DNA of 64,000 bases from Laetiporus sulphureus 93-53 (taxonomy: Eukaryota > Basidiomycota > Agaricomycetes > Polyporales > Laetiporaceae), in NCBI RefSeq assembly GCF_001632365.1, contig NW_024468529.1:109762-173761 (forward strand), written 5' to 3'. Within the stretch, counting starts at the first letter, position 1. Every line of letters begins with the position of its first letter. This document shows positions 13,736 through 27,294 of the stretch, one piece after another. Under the pieces are notes generated by a model. That model did not search any database and was not told the origin of the DNA. It saw only the letters and a list, made by a program, of their open reading frames with translations. Both the position numbers and the translations under genes were made by a program.

Positions 13736-15685
13736 TAGCACCATGTGCGGTGTACAGCTTTTCTAGCGTCTCCTTGTTCTGTATACGTATTGACAGCTGT
13801 GCTTCTAAATGTAGGCCTTTTGTATTTGTGCGATACCTGACACACTCGTGACCTCTTCTGCATTCTGTCTCACCCATGCCAATTTCTATCGGCACATTCG
13901 GTGTCCTGTTTTCTTAAAGCGATTAACTTTGATTACGGAACTTGCAGCGTGGTACCCTTTATGCTCGCCTCACAATCTCCGGAGCCGGCTGTGGCGCTCG
14001 CATCTTTGGAGGCGTCGGTGGTCTGTGCATCTCACATTAATTGCAGTGTGTCCAGGTACTAGGAGGCTAAATGCGCGATCGGCGATGGAGGTTCCCCCAG
14101 AAGCAGAAGTTCACCGGGCCATGAAAAGAGGAATAAGAAACTCCGCGAAATCGGAGAACAGACGAATACGAATGATGATGGCTCGCCTCATGGCCGGCCT
14201 CGCGGGCGTGCTTCTCAGGAACATTTCAGATACGCAAACTAAAAGCGCCGCAGTATTTCTTTTCCATCTCCTTCAACATCTCGGGTCTTCCTTCTCTCCT
14301 GTAAGTTGCTCTCAGTCAGCGCTGTTACCATGTCGTCCTCTGAAGAGATTATGGTATGTCACATTATCGCAAGCTCGAGGGTGATGCAGCACTATCTAAC
14401 GGGCAGTCTTTATCGCGTGGCGCCATGCCATACTTCTGCAGCCAGGAGACATTGTGTCCGTCCAGCACGGACCAAACGGCAACAAAGACGGACTTGTTAT
14501 CGGCTCGCACATCGACTACGCTGTTAGTAACTTCCTCTGTCTTTTCCTAGTCGGGATAACCAGAAATGTCCCTTGTCCAGGGTCGTCAAATACTTGAGGT
14601 CCAGCTGGAGCCTGGAGAGATCTATAATGCGTGGTACGATGCTATTCTTCGTTTCATCATTATCCAGCTTTTCAACTGTCCATTATCTCGTAGGTACCCT
14701 ACTGTGACCCGCGTCAAACGTACTATCTCGTACTCCCGTCCAGCTCTGCCGCATAAGGCACGGACGATAGAGCGATTCGTCTACTGGTGATCGCTCTCGA
14801 TCTCCAGTGTGTTCCTACCGACAGCCTCAAGCCATGGTAGGCTCTCCACTTTGTTCACCACAGGCGTCCTGGTCATCGCTTCGCAGTTGGTGGCACTCAG
14901 TACTGCAGCGACAGGACGAACAATATCTCTATAAATATGTATTTCACATAGTCTTATTTCAGGAGAGAGTTCACCCGGATGTTTGCATGTATTCTTCTTA
15001 TCGTCGCACAGTTGTCGTTTGCTCTCAATTCCAGCTTAGGCTGTTCGCAGTTTCGGACGGGATAATGTACCGAAGAGGGCGGGGAGTACACCGCAAATAT
15101 ACAAGAATAGCAACAGTACCATCAATGACATCTAAGCTGATTGCAGAGGCAAAGCGAATGTCATGTTAAAAATCACGCACGATGATAGCCTTCGGCGTGG
15201 CTCCGGCGGGACGTCCTTACCATTGCTTCAAGATGGACTCCCGCATGGCAACATGCTTTCTCTCGGCGTGAGGCGCATCTCTCTAATCTCCCGTGGGCAG
15301 ACGAGACAATTCCTTCGAATCTTTGCAGGTTCCGGATATCCTTGTCTGACCGTCTAACGAATAGCTTAGCTGTACGACCTGTTGAGTCGAGATATGAGCG
15401 AACAGCCTAAATGAATGGTGTTTATGCGGATGGCTTAACAAGTTTGAGCTATTGCTTGCCCTTCTGACTTCATCACTTGTAGCTAGTAATTACGGCCCTT
15501 CCGAGTTTTCAAGAAATGTAAGGATGTTGAGTTCGCGGATGACCACTAAGACCGGCGTCTAACTAAGAGCGCTAGCGCTGAGCGGGAGACGTGACGTGAC
15601 GAGCACATGACATCGTAACGCGTTCTGGTGCACTGAGCGCCAATTATCATCTTCCGGGCCTGTCTTGCTCTGAAGCTTGCTGTGA
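13736..15685. other. Gene-poor tract with possible decayed coding relics
   Basis: About 1.95 kb without a gene I can support. A short spliced reading could start at ATG 14330 with a GTATGT donor and continue as open sequence to about 14,520 (in one frame LLQPGDIVSVQHGPNGNKDG), but two frames are open and no family is recognised. A segment at about 15,278-15,350 is clearly related to one at about 45,014-45,084 (shared CTCCCGTGGGCAG and CGAGACAATTCCTTC), so part of this tract is a dispersed repeat. Confidence 0.5.
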
Positions 15686-18007
15686 ATGCCGGGAACTTTG
15701 CTTCATCTCACTGGGCGTATTTCGAACGTCATAAAGCATCGATGGTCCAGGCTGCTGTCGTCCGACGCGGCGATCAAGCCTTACTATATTACCACGCCAA
15801 TATTCTATCCTAATTCAGGTGAGCATCTTGGGTGAGGATAACAGCTTAGAACACTTTAGCGTGAAGTTCGCGCTGAAGATGAAATAAAGTAGCGGCTATT
15901 TTGTCTCAAAGCCTATCGATTATGTTCTGCACGGTCTCAACCACCATTTCTCGGATGCGAACGCGACATGTTATACCGACCTTCGAGGACTGCGCGTGGT
16001 CACTGTAGCCTCGTTCATTTCACGTATACAGGCGCGCCGGTACTCTCACTCTGCCACCATTCTCTTTTTCGTTCTGTTGTGCTTATCCAGTATGACAGAA
16101 TGGCGCTAACATTTGACTGTAGTCCCTCACATAGGACACCTTCATTCAATCGTAATTGGCGACATACTCGCGCGTTACGCTCGGCTTTTGCATCCGAAAA
16201 GGCAGGCGAAACTCGTAACAGGAACGGATGAGCATGGCCTCAAAATCCAGAAAGCCGCACAGGCCAGAGGCATGGAGCCGCTTGCGTTCTGCGACGAGCT
16301 TAGCGAGCATTTTCGTGTGTGTTCCTTGCATCAATCACCAAGATGCTTCTGAATTAAAAATCCTTTTTGGCAGGCATTGGTTAAGAAAGCGGACGTTGAC
16401 GCCACGCGATTCTCGCGGACCTCGGAGAAACAACATTGCGATGCAGTGCAGCATCTGTGGGTAGGCATGTGCCTATGTTTCTCGCTATAAGCAATGTATG
16501 ACATCCAATCAACTATAATGTAGCGTCAACTAGAGGCAAAGGGTTTCATCTACAAAGGCCAGCACTCAGGATGGTACTCCGTCTCTGACGAGTGCTTCTA
16601 CCCAGAACTACAGGTCTCGCGGAAGAGCTCTTCTGACGGAGCTGAGGAAGAGGTCTTCGTCTCCACGGAAACAGGCTCACTCGTTGAGTGGACGGAAGAA
16701 GAGAACTACAAGTTCCGGTTGTCAGCGTTCCAAGCTCGTCTTAGGGAGCACTTCGCGGCACACCCGCGTGCAATATATCCCCCGCAGCACCACACGGACA
16801 TCCTTCAGTCGCTCGCGGAAGACACCCCGCTGGAGGACTTGTCTGTGTCAAGGCCGAGATCTAGGCTGAAATGGGGTGTTCCAGTCCCGGGCGACGATGA
16901 GCACACGATTTATGTGTGGATCGATGCGTTGACTATCTACTTGTCATCTGTGGGTTATCCGTGGACGCAACAAGCAGGTGATGGATTCAGCAGCGGCTGG
17001 CCGCCGAACGTGCAGGTAATTGGAAAGGATATTCTCCGGTCAGCCCCGTCTTTTTCTTTGCTGTAATCTTGACATATCACCCTAATGTGCAGACCGATGC
17101 CTCTAGATTCCACGCGATCTACTTTCCAGCGATGTTAGCAGCCCTCGACCTTCCGTTCCCCAAACAACTGCTTGCGCACTCCCATTGGACAGTGAACAAA
17201 CATAAAATGTCCAAATCTGTTGGAAACGTCGCTGATCCCATTGAAGCTATCGACGAGTTTGGCATTGACATTGTTAGGTGGTACCTTGCTCGTGTGGGTG
17301 GGCATTTCAAAGACGACGTCGGTGAATACTATCTCTCGTGCAGCCTTTCTCTTTAGTGAAAATAAATCCCTTATCTCGATAATTTTTTCATCAGATTGGT
17401 CACACGAACAGCTGGACAAGCACTCGAAGGAGATAACCGCTCTCCTCGGCAACCTCTACTCCCGTATAACATCCCCTAAAATTATGGAGCGCGGTCAAAG
17501 TGATACACGGCCCCCGCTACTTCGCCTCGTCCGGCCTGAGACCGATACCTTCCTGGAGAAGGCCCTTCAGGTACTGCCTGCGTACAGGGAGAATATGGAC
17601 GAGTTGCAGATAGCAGCTGCTCTGGAGCATGTCGTCTCAGTCTTGCACGAAGTACGTGCTCCTATAAGAAACAATTAGGCTGTCTCTGACATCAGGGTAT
17701 GAACTCATTACGTTTGCCCCTTCTCCTGCAGACCAACGCCCTCGTGACGCAAACCAAGCCTTGGGACAAGAACACTCATATGGAGCTTGTATCTGCCGTG
17801 TACCATCTCACTCTGGACGTGCTCCGCATGTGTGGTGTGCTCCTGCAACCGTTCATGCCGGGCAAGGCGGGCATGCTGCTGGACGCGATGCACGTGCCCG
17901 AAGACCAACGGACGATCGAGTTTGCGGACATCAGGAGGCCGTGGGCAGGGTATGTTGAGCCGACGCCGGTGAAGCTATTCCCGATGCCGAGGGCGAAGGC
18001 AGAGTAG
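15686..18007 (+). CDS. MSM1: Methionyl-tRNA synthetase, mitochondrial type
   Basis: Class Ia aminoacyl-tRNA synthetase charging tRNA-Met. Exon 1 (15686-15818) reads MPGTLLHLTGRISNVIKH and on to YYITTPIFYPNS. After an unusually long first intron (15819-16122, 304 nt) exon 2 completes V-PHIGHLHSIVIGDILARY, the HIGH-type motif, followed by LVTGTDEHGLKIQKAAQ. Later exons carry ALVKKADVDATRFSRTS, GQHSGWYSVSDECFYPE, WIDALTIYLSSVGYP, and AHSHWTVNKHKMSKSVGN with the KMSKS catalytic loop. The C-terminal anticodon-binding helical part ends ..VKLFPMPRAKAE at 18007. The basic, hydroxylated N-terminus and the absence of the C-terminal extensions seen in cytosolic enzymes support the mitochondrial form; this is inference from family pattern. 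Confidence 0.92.
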
Positions 18008-19985
18008 AATATGTGATTCGATGTGCTTGTACCTCCCATTGTCATATCTCATTCTCTGCATCATCTGAACGAGGATTTTGATAGGCTCCAAAAACCGCCG
18101 TGCCCCACCTGCAAATGAGGTGTCATTCATAAATGATCACTGCGTCATAGCGTTAAATGCAGAACGAACGTAATGTCTGCGATGGAATGAGACTCTCTGC
18201 GCTTTTGAATCAGCGATATATACTCATAAGCAGGGTGAAATGCATTCATCATATAACGAGGTTTAAGTTGTTAGCATGGGCGGTCAAGGCGGCAGGAACT
18301 CTGCCGTTGGAGACTTGACGCCATCAGAACCACGCTTGAGATAAATGAAGTGGTACGTCAACCCAGCTGTTGAGGGTGAATGCGACCTTCCTGACGACGG
18401 TCATCTTATCAACTTTTTTTGTGTAGATAGTCGATATGCAGAGAATTGTTACCATCCACTAGGACTGTGGGTGAATGTGTTAGAGGCACAGTGAACTGCT
18501 TGCCGCGAGACATGCGAGGACTATGGTGACTCTAGTACTTTTTGATTTTCTAAAACCAAATCTCCGACCCTTACTACCGTGTTCAGAGGAGACCAATGAC
18601 GTGTTCACGCATGAGAGGGTTAGCAAGCAACCTGGTTACCTAGTGTGCCTCCCTGTGGGCTCGAGAGACTAAGCGCCGATGCAAGAACGTCGCATCCGAT
18701 GAATGGCGGAGACGAGCATATTGCTTCAGGCATCGCGCCGCATGGAGATTTATTGATTATGAGTTTACAGGTTTGGGAATCAATGGGTGTGGATGGCGAA
18801 TTACGGATCCAAGATGTCCAAAAAAGTCCGTAGAATGTTTATACATGGCCGAATTTCCTGGCGCTGGCGCTCTGCTTCCGGGAAGAAAATAAAACCTATA
18901 ATAAGATGCAAGCAATGTTTGAATATACCACGCCAGAGGGATTTGACCGTTAGGAACGCTGAAAGGCGCGTTGTACTGAAGTACGTGTGCGGAGCATCGA
19001 TAATTTATTTTTCAGCTCGTCCCCTGGTAATGGAAGCTAAGGGAATACTTGCCGCCTTCAAAGTGGGCTCTCGTGGGCTACGAGGCTGGTCCGACATTCT
19101 CGGAAATGGTTTCCGACCGAGGACAGCTGACATGCTTCCCGCATAATGCTTTTACCATTCCCCGATATTTTCGGAAACCGCAGACCCGGATATCGACTAG
19201 CTGAAGCCATTTATCCTCTGGACAATTGGAGTTCGATTCCAGATTCATTTGCCCGATTCTCTACCCTGCAGGCGAAACGGAGGGCTCATCTGCGTTTCAG
19301 CCCATGGCATGTGCATATCTATGCTCGGCCACCTGTTTTTGCGGTCTGATTTTATCGTCAATTGTGCATCCTATACGTTGCTTTCCTCATGCTCGTTTGA
19401 CAAATGCGGCGTAACATTCGCTCATATATGTGATCAAGTGATGACAAAGAGCTGCAGCAGGACATCATTGTATTCATACATGTCAAATTAAACCGAAGCA
19501 GGCTGCTGCATATATAGCGTACTCGGTCAGGCGTAAAAACTTTGCTGACTACATGTACTGCTGCGGAATTCTAAATGCGTTAAATTTTGAACAGTTTCGT
19601 GATCGTGCATGAATGGCCTTGCAAATCCAACTGGCAGTAAGATGCATTAATACGTTCGGAAGGAGAAGTTTCATTGTCAAGCTTCGCGCAATACCCGCGT
19701 GAATAAAGTAGTATGCTGCGCCTTCCTGAGGGCATTTCGAGATGGGATGGTCATCTCATAACAGGGCACGGTGCAACATCGCTGTTGAGATTACCTTGAC
19801 TTCCAACGACCAGGTCATCCAAAGGGCACTCACCACTTGACCACTATCTGGCCTGACGACACGATCAAATTCTTGCGACCTCAAGAAACTCCACGGTGGA
19901 GTAGCGGATAATTGGGTACATATGGTACATGCCATCCGAATAATGTCCCAGGACACAAAAGCTCTCGCACCGCCGTGACGGTACA
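18008..19985. other. Intergenic region with no recognisable gene
   Basis: About 2 kb between MetRS and the minus-strand membrane-protein gene. It contains only short frames in all phases, moderate AT bias and no protein motif, tRNA or terminal repeat that I can identify. It may hold decayed mobile DNA, but I see no boundary that would show it. The left part includes the 3' flank of MetRS. Confidence 0.4.
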
Positions 19986-22900
19986 TCATGGGCAACAAAG
20001 CAAAGCTGACATTATGACCATCCCCGCCAACCCCCCTGTGCCTCCGACCACTGTCCAGTGAGTGTACGTTTCGTGTGGATACTTCATGACCACGCGACCT
20101 GTCGCCGTATTTCCGCGTAATGTGTAGTATGTGATGCCTGTGATGAACGCTGCGACCGCCCATGCGAGGAAAACCAGCGGGATGGACATAACAATGCTCC
20201 TTCTCTGCAAATAAGAGCAGGTGCGGTCAGAATAGCACAGAATGAGCAAGGGGTACCACACACAGATAGGAAGATGAGGCCTTCTCCGCCGACATGCTCA
20301 ACGGTGTGTTCCAGCTCGGACTTGTAGCGGAAGAGCGCAATGACAGCAGAGACCATACTCGAAGCCGAGAACAATATGGCAACCAGGCCCGCAAGACGAG
20401 ACATCTCGTCAAGACCCACGAGAGAAACGAACGTAACTGACGCGCTCAGTATGATGGCAGCCTGGAAACTCGCTTAGCGAGCGCTGAGAAAAGCAGCATC
20501 AGGAACGCACCATAAGGCAAGCGCAACCGCTGATCACAAGCATGGTGCCGGAGCCGGGCACACCACTCTCCTCGTCGGTCCGCTGGCGATGTGCACGGCC
20601 GATGAAGAAGTATGGAATGCCCAAGCACAGACAGGAGACAATAACTTCTAATATGAACTTGACAAATTGGCGGAAGCGAGAAGGGCGTTGTACGGGTCTG
20701 TTGACATCTTGCGGCAACGGCCTGTCAGGTCGAATAACTTGTTGTCTCCATTGAGCTGGGATTGCGGTTAGCTTATAAGACCGTTACGTTCTGCGATACA
20801 CGTACCCATTCGAAGCATGACTCGGGCGACGATGCGTGCTTGGACGACAGATGAAGTCCCGACACTGCCGTCAGCTGAACGAAGCAGTCCCATAAGCTCT
20901 TGACATTCCTGTGGAGCAAAGGGCGGAGCAACGGGTCTGGAAGATGGCAGAAGGCTCTCTAGAAGCACATAAGGTTATTTCCAAGGCCAGAGAATGGTTC
21001 GAAGATGGACAGACCTGTGTATGACCATGAGAGTGCATTCATGGCCTCTTGGTGGGTATGCGGTGGGATTGGCGCATGAGCCGGATGTTCCTCCAGGTAC
21101 ATCCAATATCTGTATTCCATGTCCATTCCTGTGACGATAAGACATCGACAATGCGACTCGCTGGATTCCTGAAATGCTTACTGTCATCCTCCGGCACGCT
21201 GGGGGAACTCGAACGGCCGGATTCTGGGGGAGGCTCGAAGGATAGGATGCGTTCATCATGATTGATCCAGTTCCACACCGGCTTGAACTGCTGCTTCGCT
21301 ACTCCCATGTCCGTTAACCAAAGCTCCCATCCTGGTGGCGGCGGAGCAACTTCTTCCGGCATCCGTTTGTCGAGATACTCCATCACTGCGCTCTGCCCTC
21401 GCATGCTGTGCATATCTAGATCGGTGACCACATGCAGCCGGCTGTTCACGAAGTAGGAGGATCTGTGGGGAAGCATATACTCTGTCCATCCCAGAAGCTC
21501 CAAGGCACGCGAAGTTGCACGTGGAGACAGTAGTGCCTGTTCCGCCGCATAGAAAGGGACAGCAGATTGACGTTTGTCGACAGCCGCTTTGGCAGAACTG
21601 TGCAATAGTGGCAGTGTCTCGCTGGCGAAGCATCAGATTTTGTCGGGTCAACCCATGGACTACGGGACGTACTCAGTCGCGTGCAGGATGGATGTAGCGT
21701 TGCCACCTATTGAGACATTTCCAAATCCATAACTTGACGGAACGTATGGAGCCGACCTGTTCCGAGCGTTAGCATGTCGCTCTCAAACACTGAGCCAAAA
21801 AGGGATAACTTGCCTTGAACTGATAACTTCACCTGGCGGGGGCAAGGGGTACACCGCTGGCCCTTGATCAGGTCTGCGGTTACGATCAGGTTTCTGTTTG
21901 TATATAGATGAGAACAACCGTACAATGGTGTGTCGATGCTCTCGATTGGGGAGAGAACTGATGGCCTTCCCGGTGCCCCTTGCGACTCCTCGGATTCGAG
22001 AGGAACGTTACTATCGATAAGGATGCTGAGAATCAGGTGAACATACCCCCAAGGTTAAATGAGGTGGACTCTTACCTAAAGCTTTGCCCAGGACTTCGTC
22101 CTCGTCTGCTTTCATCCTCGGCTGTCGAGTCTGTCATTATGGAGATCTGTCGTCCATGTGGAGCGACCACAACTTGACCGTACGAAGTCGACATAGAGGA
22201 CTTGCTAGCTTTTGATGAGAGCCCGCCATACCGAGAGGGCTGTGCCTGGCTGTCATGGCGAATCGAGCTACCGCCGGCGAAGGTGCTGATAGAATGTTTA
22301 GACGACAGAGATACCCCGTCATTCGTCGTCATCACTTGGGCGTCGCTGGTATGTGGTGGTGTGACATTCGGCTGTGGGCTCGTAGTGTCTTGGATCACCT
22401 TGGCTCCTGCTGGATCATTGGGAGCCCAAGTAGGTTGCACCGAACGATCCTTGGTCAAAGCGAAGTAACTATCGGTCTTTTCTATTGTGGACGTTTGGAT
22501 AACCCCAGATGCAGCATGATCATACTGCGAACTAGGTTGGGAGCTGGTCGATGCACGGTTTGAAGCTGTCGCAGACACAGGAATGGATGGTATGTTTTCC
22601 GAAGGTTGTGCTGCTGAGGCAAACGAGGACCGGGCTTCCCTTCCAGAAGCAAACTGTTCGCTTATTATTGAGGCGATCACTGAATGGTGTGAATCTGGGG
22701 AGGCTGAGAAAGGTTTCTCGAATACCTGAGAGCTTGAGGTGAATTGATCTGCGATGGATATCGGTGCACTTGGTGAAGCAGGGCCTGCTGTAGCAGTACC
22801 TTGCGCAGGTGCAGTCGCGTCGGAGAGAGGTGAAGGACCGACAGGAGGGGATGCGACGCTGATGAGAGCTGCTGCTTCGCGTGCGGGCGATTCAGCGACA

Positions 22901-23214
22901 GGACTCGGCAGACCCTCTATTGACATAGGTGTGCCTAGAGGTGTGTCCGCTTTCACTGAACTCTTGGATTCAGAGCGACGGAGAGCGCTGGGCTTCCCCA
23001 GACTGGTCAGTCCCGTCGAGGTGCGCCGCATCATGGTGCCCATCCGTGAGCGTAGTGAAGACCGAGCAGGGGAGGACGTCCTCGCGTCAGGCGATGCAGG
23101 TCTTGTGCTAGCATTGGAGCTGGGCGAGGCGGGCCTGGCACTGGAACTGCCGGCAGGAGATGGGGTTCGTTTACCTGTGGCCTGACCTGCAGGCGGAGAA
23201 GCTGGAGACGACAT
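19986..23214 (-). CDS. Ser/Pro-rich WW-like protein with C-terminal membrane spans (basidiomycete-type)
   Basis: Read on the minus strand from ATG 23212-23214. The first exon encodes about 378 residues of Ser/Pro/Ala-rich low complexity (MSSPASPPAGQATGKRT...) and ends at an AG|GTAAGA donor near 22,080. Further short exons give PAVYPLPPPGEVISS, then SAPYVPSSYGFGNVSIGGN. A WW-like module follows (PPPPGWELWLTDMG, QFKPVWNWINHDERILSFEPP), with two Trp residues spaced as in WW domains but imperfect. The C-terminal part has four or five hydrophobic segments: FVKFILEVIVSCLCLGIPYFF, LAGLVAILFSASSMVSAVIAL, VMSIPLVFLAWAVAAFITGI, GGLAGMVIMSALLCC. I place the stop at 19986-19988; alternative splicing into another frame downstream is possible. 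The product is probably an integral membrane protein with a large disordered cytosolic region. Function unknown. Confidence 0.7.
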
Positions 23215-24271
23215 CGTGCGGTACTATCGGGAGGTCGCGCGAAACGACGGCGACAAATCGACAGGACAGAATGGAGGACGTACTGAGTCGGTGAAGGAGA
23301 AATTTCTCGGGACCGCAGTATTTAAACTGGAGAACAATAATGACCACGCAGAAGCTTGCATTGAGGTTGCCGGCACTACAACACGCCTTCCATGTGGAGA
23401 GAACAGAACTTACTTACGATATGTCCTTTAAGTCGCTCTGATTGTATACCAGAACAAGGGGCACGGCTTACACGTGTCAACCCGTGGAAAGATCTATCGA
23501 CATCAGCGAGTCAATTGACTGCCAATTCCAAGAGATTGTTGTAAGCATGAAACATTGACTCTGCGAATTTCTGCATGCACATTTATTCTGCTCGATAGAG
23601 CTGTTTCGCTCAAAAATCTCCTGCCATAGGATACGGAGATAGCAGGCGATGTCCCACCAGGTGGACATGAGAATGCAGGTGAACGCAAGAAAGCCCCATG
23701 CAAGTCATACTTGTCACATCAAGAATTCGTCATGCACAGTAGCAGACATTCACGGACACGTTGAGATTGCTATCAGGACGTCTCTGGCCCAGTGTTCTGG
23801 GCGGCGACAATGGTTGCTGGAGCGCCCTCTCCGACCCAAGTCGTAGATCCGTTTGTCAGCACTTGCCATGGTATCAGTGAGCGTGGCGATGATCCATCGG
23901 ACAGGCCGAGGAAACGAGGGTGGAGAGATAGCAAGCTAAACGACATAATACTTCCATTCCGTTGACTACAGCAGAGTGCGAGCGCTGCGACTGCAAGAAG
24001 GACGTAAAGGAGTCTTACTATACATTCAAACCAAATGTCCTCGCGTTGATAATGTCTGACCAATTCGCCAAAGTAAAATGCGAGGTGCGAGTACTGGGAA
24101 ACTGTGGCCGCGATCAGATGATCGTACACAGCACTGTTTTCCCACGCCTATTCCACGTACTCTGCAAGTTTCAGCCTTGGAGAACGTAGCCTAGTCCTCA
24201 CCGCCCCGTGCGAGATCTCATATCACGGCCTTGCAACAACTGACACGTACTGGACCTCACCGGAGGAGAAG
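23215..24271. other. Divergent intergenic region
   Basis: About 1 kb between the divergently transcribed membrane-protein and SEC27 genes, so both promoters should lie here. A minus-strand 118-codon open frame (23773-24129) has one hydrophobic stretch but no supported start or family. I do not call it a gene. Confidence 0.45.
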
Positions 24272-27200
24272 ATGTTGCTGGACGTGAACGTACGTGCGCG
24301 ACATCCATGACCACGTCTCGTGTTCCAACGTGTGCTGCCACAGAGAAAGCTGTTTGCTCGCTCGGATCGCGTCAAGGGCGTGGACTTCCACCCTACGGAG
24401 CCATGGCTGCTCACGGGTCTCTACAACGGCACAGTCAACATCTACAACGTCGAGACTGGCGCGATTGTCAAGACATTCGAAGTCTCCGAGGTGCCTGTTC
24501 GCTGCGTGCGCTTCATTCCCCGGAAGAACTGGTTCGTGGCAGGCTCGGACGACTTCCAACTCCGTATCTTCAACTACAACACGCATGAGAAGGTCACCGC
24601 GTTCGAGGCGCACCCGGACTATATCAGATGCCTCACCGTGCACCCGACGGCAAGCATTGTCCTGACGGGCAGCGATGACATGACGATCAGAGCATGGGAC
24701 TGGGAAAAGCAGTGGAGGTGTATACAAGTGAGTTGCAATGTAGTATTACGAGGATGGTCGTAACTCTGTTCTATTCAGACGTACGAAGGCCATACTCATT
24801 ACATCATGAACATCGCCATCAACCCGAAAGACCCGAACACTTTCGCGTCGTCCTGTCTCGATCGGACAGTGAAGATGTGGTCATTAGGCTCCTCGACACC
24901 CAACTTTACCCTCGAGGCGCACGACAAGGGTGTCAACTATGTCGAGTTCTACCCTGGCGCGGACAAGCCGTACCTGGTGACCGCAAGTGACGACAAGACG
25001 GTGAAGATATGGGACTATCTTAGCAAGAGTTGCGTTCAGACTCTTGAGGGCCACACTAACAATGTCCTTTTCGTCGTCTTCCACCCGAACCTTCCGCTTA
25101 TCATCAGCGGCGGGGAGGATGGGACGGTAAAGCTGTGGAACAGCGGGACGTACAGGCTAGAAAACACACTCAGTTACGCTTTGGAGCGCGCTTGGTGCAT
25201 TGCATTGCGCAAGACGTCGAACGAGATCGCTGTTGGCTATGATGAGGGCATCGTGGTCGTGAAGGTATGCTGCCCCTACCATTAAGCCTCAACCTGATTT
25301 GCTCACATGCACGCAGTTGGGCCGTGACGAACCGACATACAGCATGGACCCCTCCGGCAAACTCATCTACACCCGCAACAACGAGGTTCTGTCCGCGAAC
25401 CTGCAGACCGTCCAGGACGAGGCCTTCGTGGAGGGCAACCGGATACATCTGTCGCTCAAGGAACTTGGCACGACGGAAATCTTCGCAACGTCGCTCATGC
25501 ATTCGCCGAATGGGCGGTTCGTTACCGTTGTCGGCGACGGCGAGTACATCGTGTACACCTCACTCGCGTGGCGGAACAAGGCATTCGGCAGCGGGAACTC
25601 GTTCGCATGGGCGGGCGACTCGAACACGTACGCGGTGCTGGAGGGGCGGACGAAGGTGCGCGTTTACAAGAACTTCCGCGAGCGCGCGGGTGCGCCGATG
25701 AAGGGTGCAGGGTCGTGGAGCATCGACGGGCTGCATGGCGGGACGCTGTTGGCAGCACGGGGAAGCGGGTTCGTTGTGTTCTGGGATTGGGAGACTGGAG
25801 AGATCGTGCGTAGGATCGAAGCGGATGCCAAAAATGTATGTCAGCTCTGTTCATACCTTTGGATGCGAGTCTGACGGAGATCAGGTCTTCTGGTCGGGCA
25901 CAGGCACGCTGGTGACCATTGCCACTGACGAGTCGTTCTATGTACTGCGTTTCGATCGGGACGCGTACAATGCGAAGTTGGAGGCAGGCGCGGAGATTGG
26001 GGACGAGGGTGTCGAGGAGGCGTTCGAACTCGTCGCTGAGATTCCTGATGCGTGCGTTCGTTGCTCAACTCCTGCTCACGACTTTGCTAATTCCCGTACA
26101 GCGTGCGGACGGCGAAGTGGATTGGCGACTGCTTTATTTACACCACGGCCGCGAATCGATTGAATTACTTCGTCGGTTCGGAGTCCTACACTATCACACC
26201 ATTCGACACGTAGGGTTCTCCTCTCGCAGTAAAGGCATGGTGTGCTGACTTCTCCGGTAGACCGTTGTACCTCCTCGGCTTCTTGCCTTCACATAACCGT
26301 GTGTACCTTGCGGATAAGGACATGTACGTGTACAGCTATGCCTTGTCATTGAGCCTGGTCGAGTATCAAACGGCGGTTTTGCGAGGCGACATGGACGCTG
26401 CTACAGAAATCCTCCCTACTGTTCCGAAAGAGCAGAGGAACAAGGTCGCGGCATTCTTGGAAGGCAGAGGTACGTTGATATCATTATTTTGTTGAGAGGC
26501 AACAATTGATGTCACCTCCAGGACTCAAGGAACTTGCATTGCAGGTCACAACCGATCCGGATCACAAGTTTGATCTGTCGCTGCAGCTCGATGATCTCGA
26601 TGCCGCAGTCGAGATTGCGAGGACCATTCCCGAGCTGGAGGCGGAGTCGAAGTGGAAGGCGATCGGAGACCGAGCGCTGGCCGTGTGGCGCTTCGACCTT
26701 GCGCGGGAAAGCTTCGAGAAGGCCGGCGATCTGAGTGCGCTGATGCTGCTATTGCTATCAATCGGCGATAGAGATGGTTTGGCGAAGCTAGCTGTTATAG
26801 CAGGTACGTCAAATTAATTCCAGTCACGAGCTGATGATGTGACTGAATGCTCCGTTCCGCAGAGGAGAAAGGGCAGAACAACCTCGCATTTGCATCCTTG
26901 CTGCAACTTGGTGATGCGAAGCCATGTGTTGACCTGCTCATCAAGACGCACCGAGCGCCTGAGGCTGCGATTTTTGCGCGCGCGTATTCCCCGAGTAAGG
27001 TTCCCGAGGCAGTGTCAGCGTGGCGGGCGGAGCTCAAGGCGAAGAACCGCCCGAAGCTCGCTGCTGCGGTAGCGGATCCCCACGACAACCCGGAACTATT
27101 TGAAGAAGGGTGGGAAGCGGCGCTGAAGCGTGAGCAGGGCGAGGAAGCTTCGACGGAGGCTGAACCTGCGCCGCGCGTGAACGGGGATGCAGGTACGTCG

Positions 27201-27294
27201 GCATATCGATGCCGTGCTGTGATGTTGTCTCACGTTGATTGTATGTTTAGAAGAGGAGACTGCGGACGCGGTCGAGCCTGCAGAGGAGGAGTAG
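24272..27294 (+). CDS. SEC27: Coatomer subunit beta' (COPI)
   Basis: WD-repeat subunit of the COPI coat, which binds dilysine cargo signals and drives Golgi-to-ER transport. Exon 1 is only 18 nt (24272-24289, MLLDVN). Exon 2 (24344-24727) starts [17 protein letters not shown], matching the family N-terminus almost exactly. WD repeats follow: [111 protein letters not shown]. The second propeller and alpha-solenoid follow ([60 protein letters not shown]). The protein ends in an acidic tail (..AVEPAEEE) with TAG at 27292-27294. About ten short introns are needed. Length is about 830 aa, normal for the family. Confidence 0.96.

Noticed and set aside
14330..14527. Possible spliced small gene (MSSSEEIM, then LLQPGDIVSVQHG)
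   Set aside because: Donor and acceptor exist, but two frames are open, no downstream exon is convincing and no family is recognised.
19170..19262. tRNA-like T-arm (GGAGTTCGATTCC)
   Set aside because: The TTCGA loop pairs with a short stem, but no acceptor or anticodon stem of the right length can be formed around it.
23773..24129. Minus-strand 118-codon frame with a hydrophobic stretch
   Set aside because: Only one possible membrane segment, no family match, and it sits in the expected divergent promoter region.
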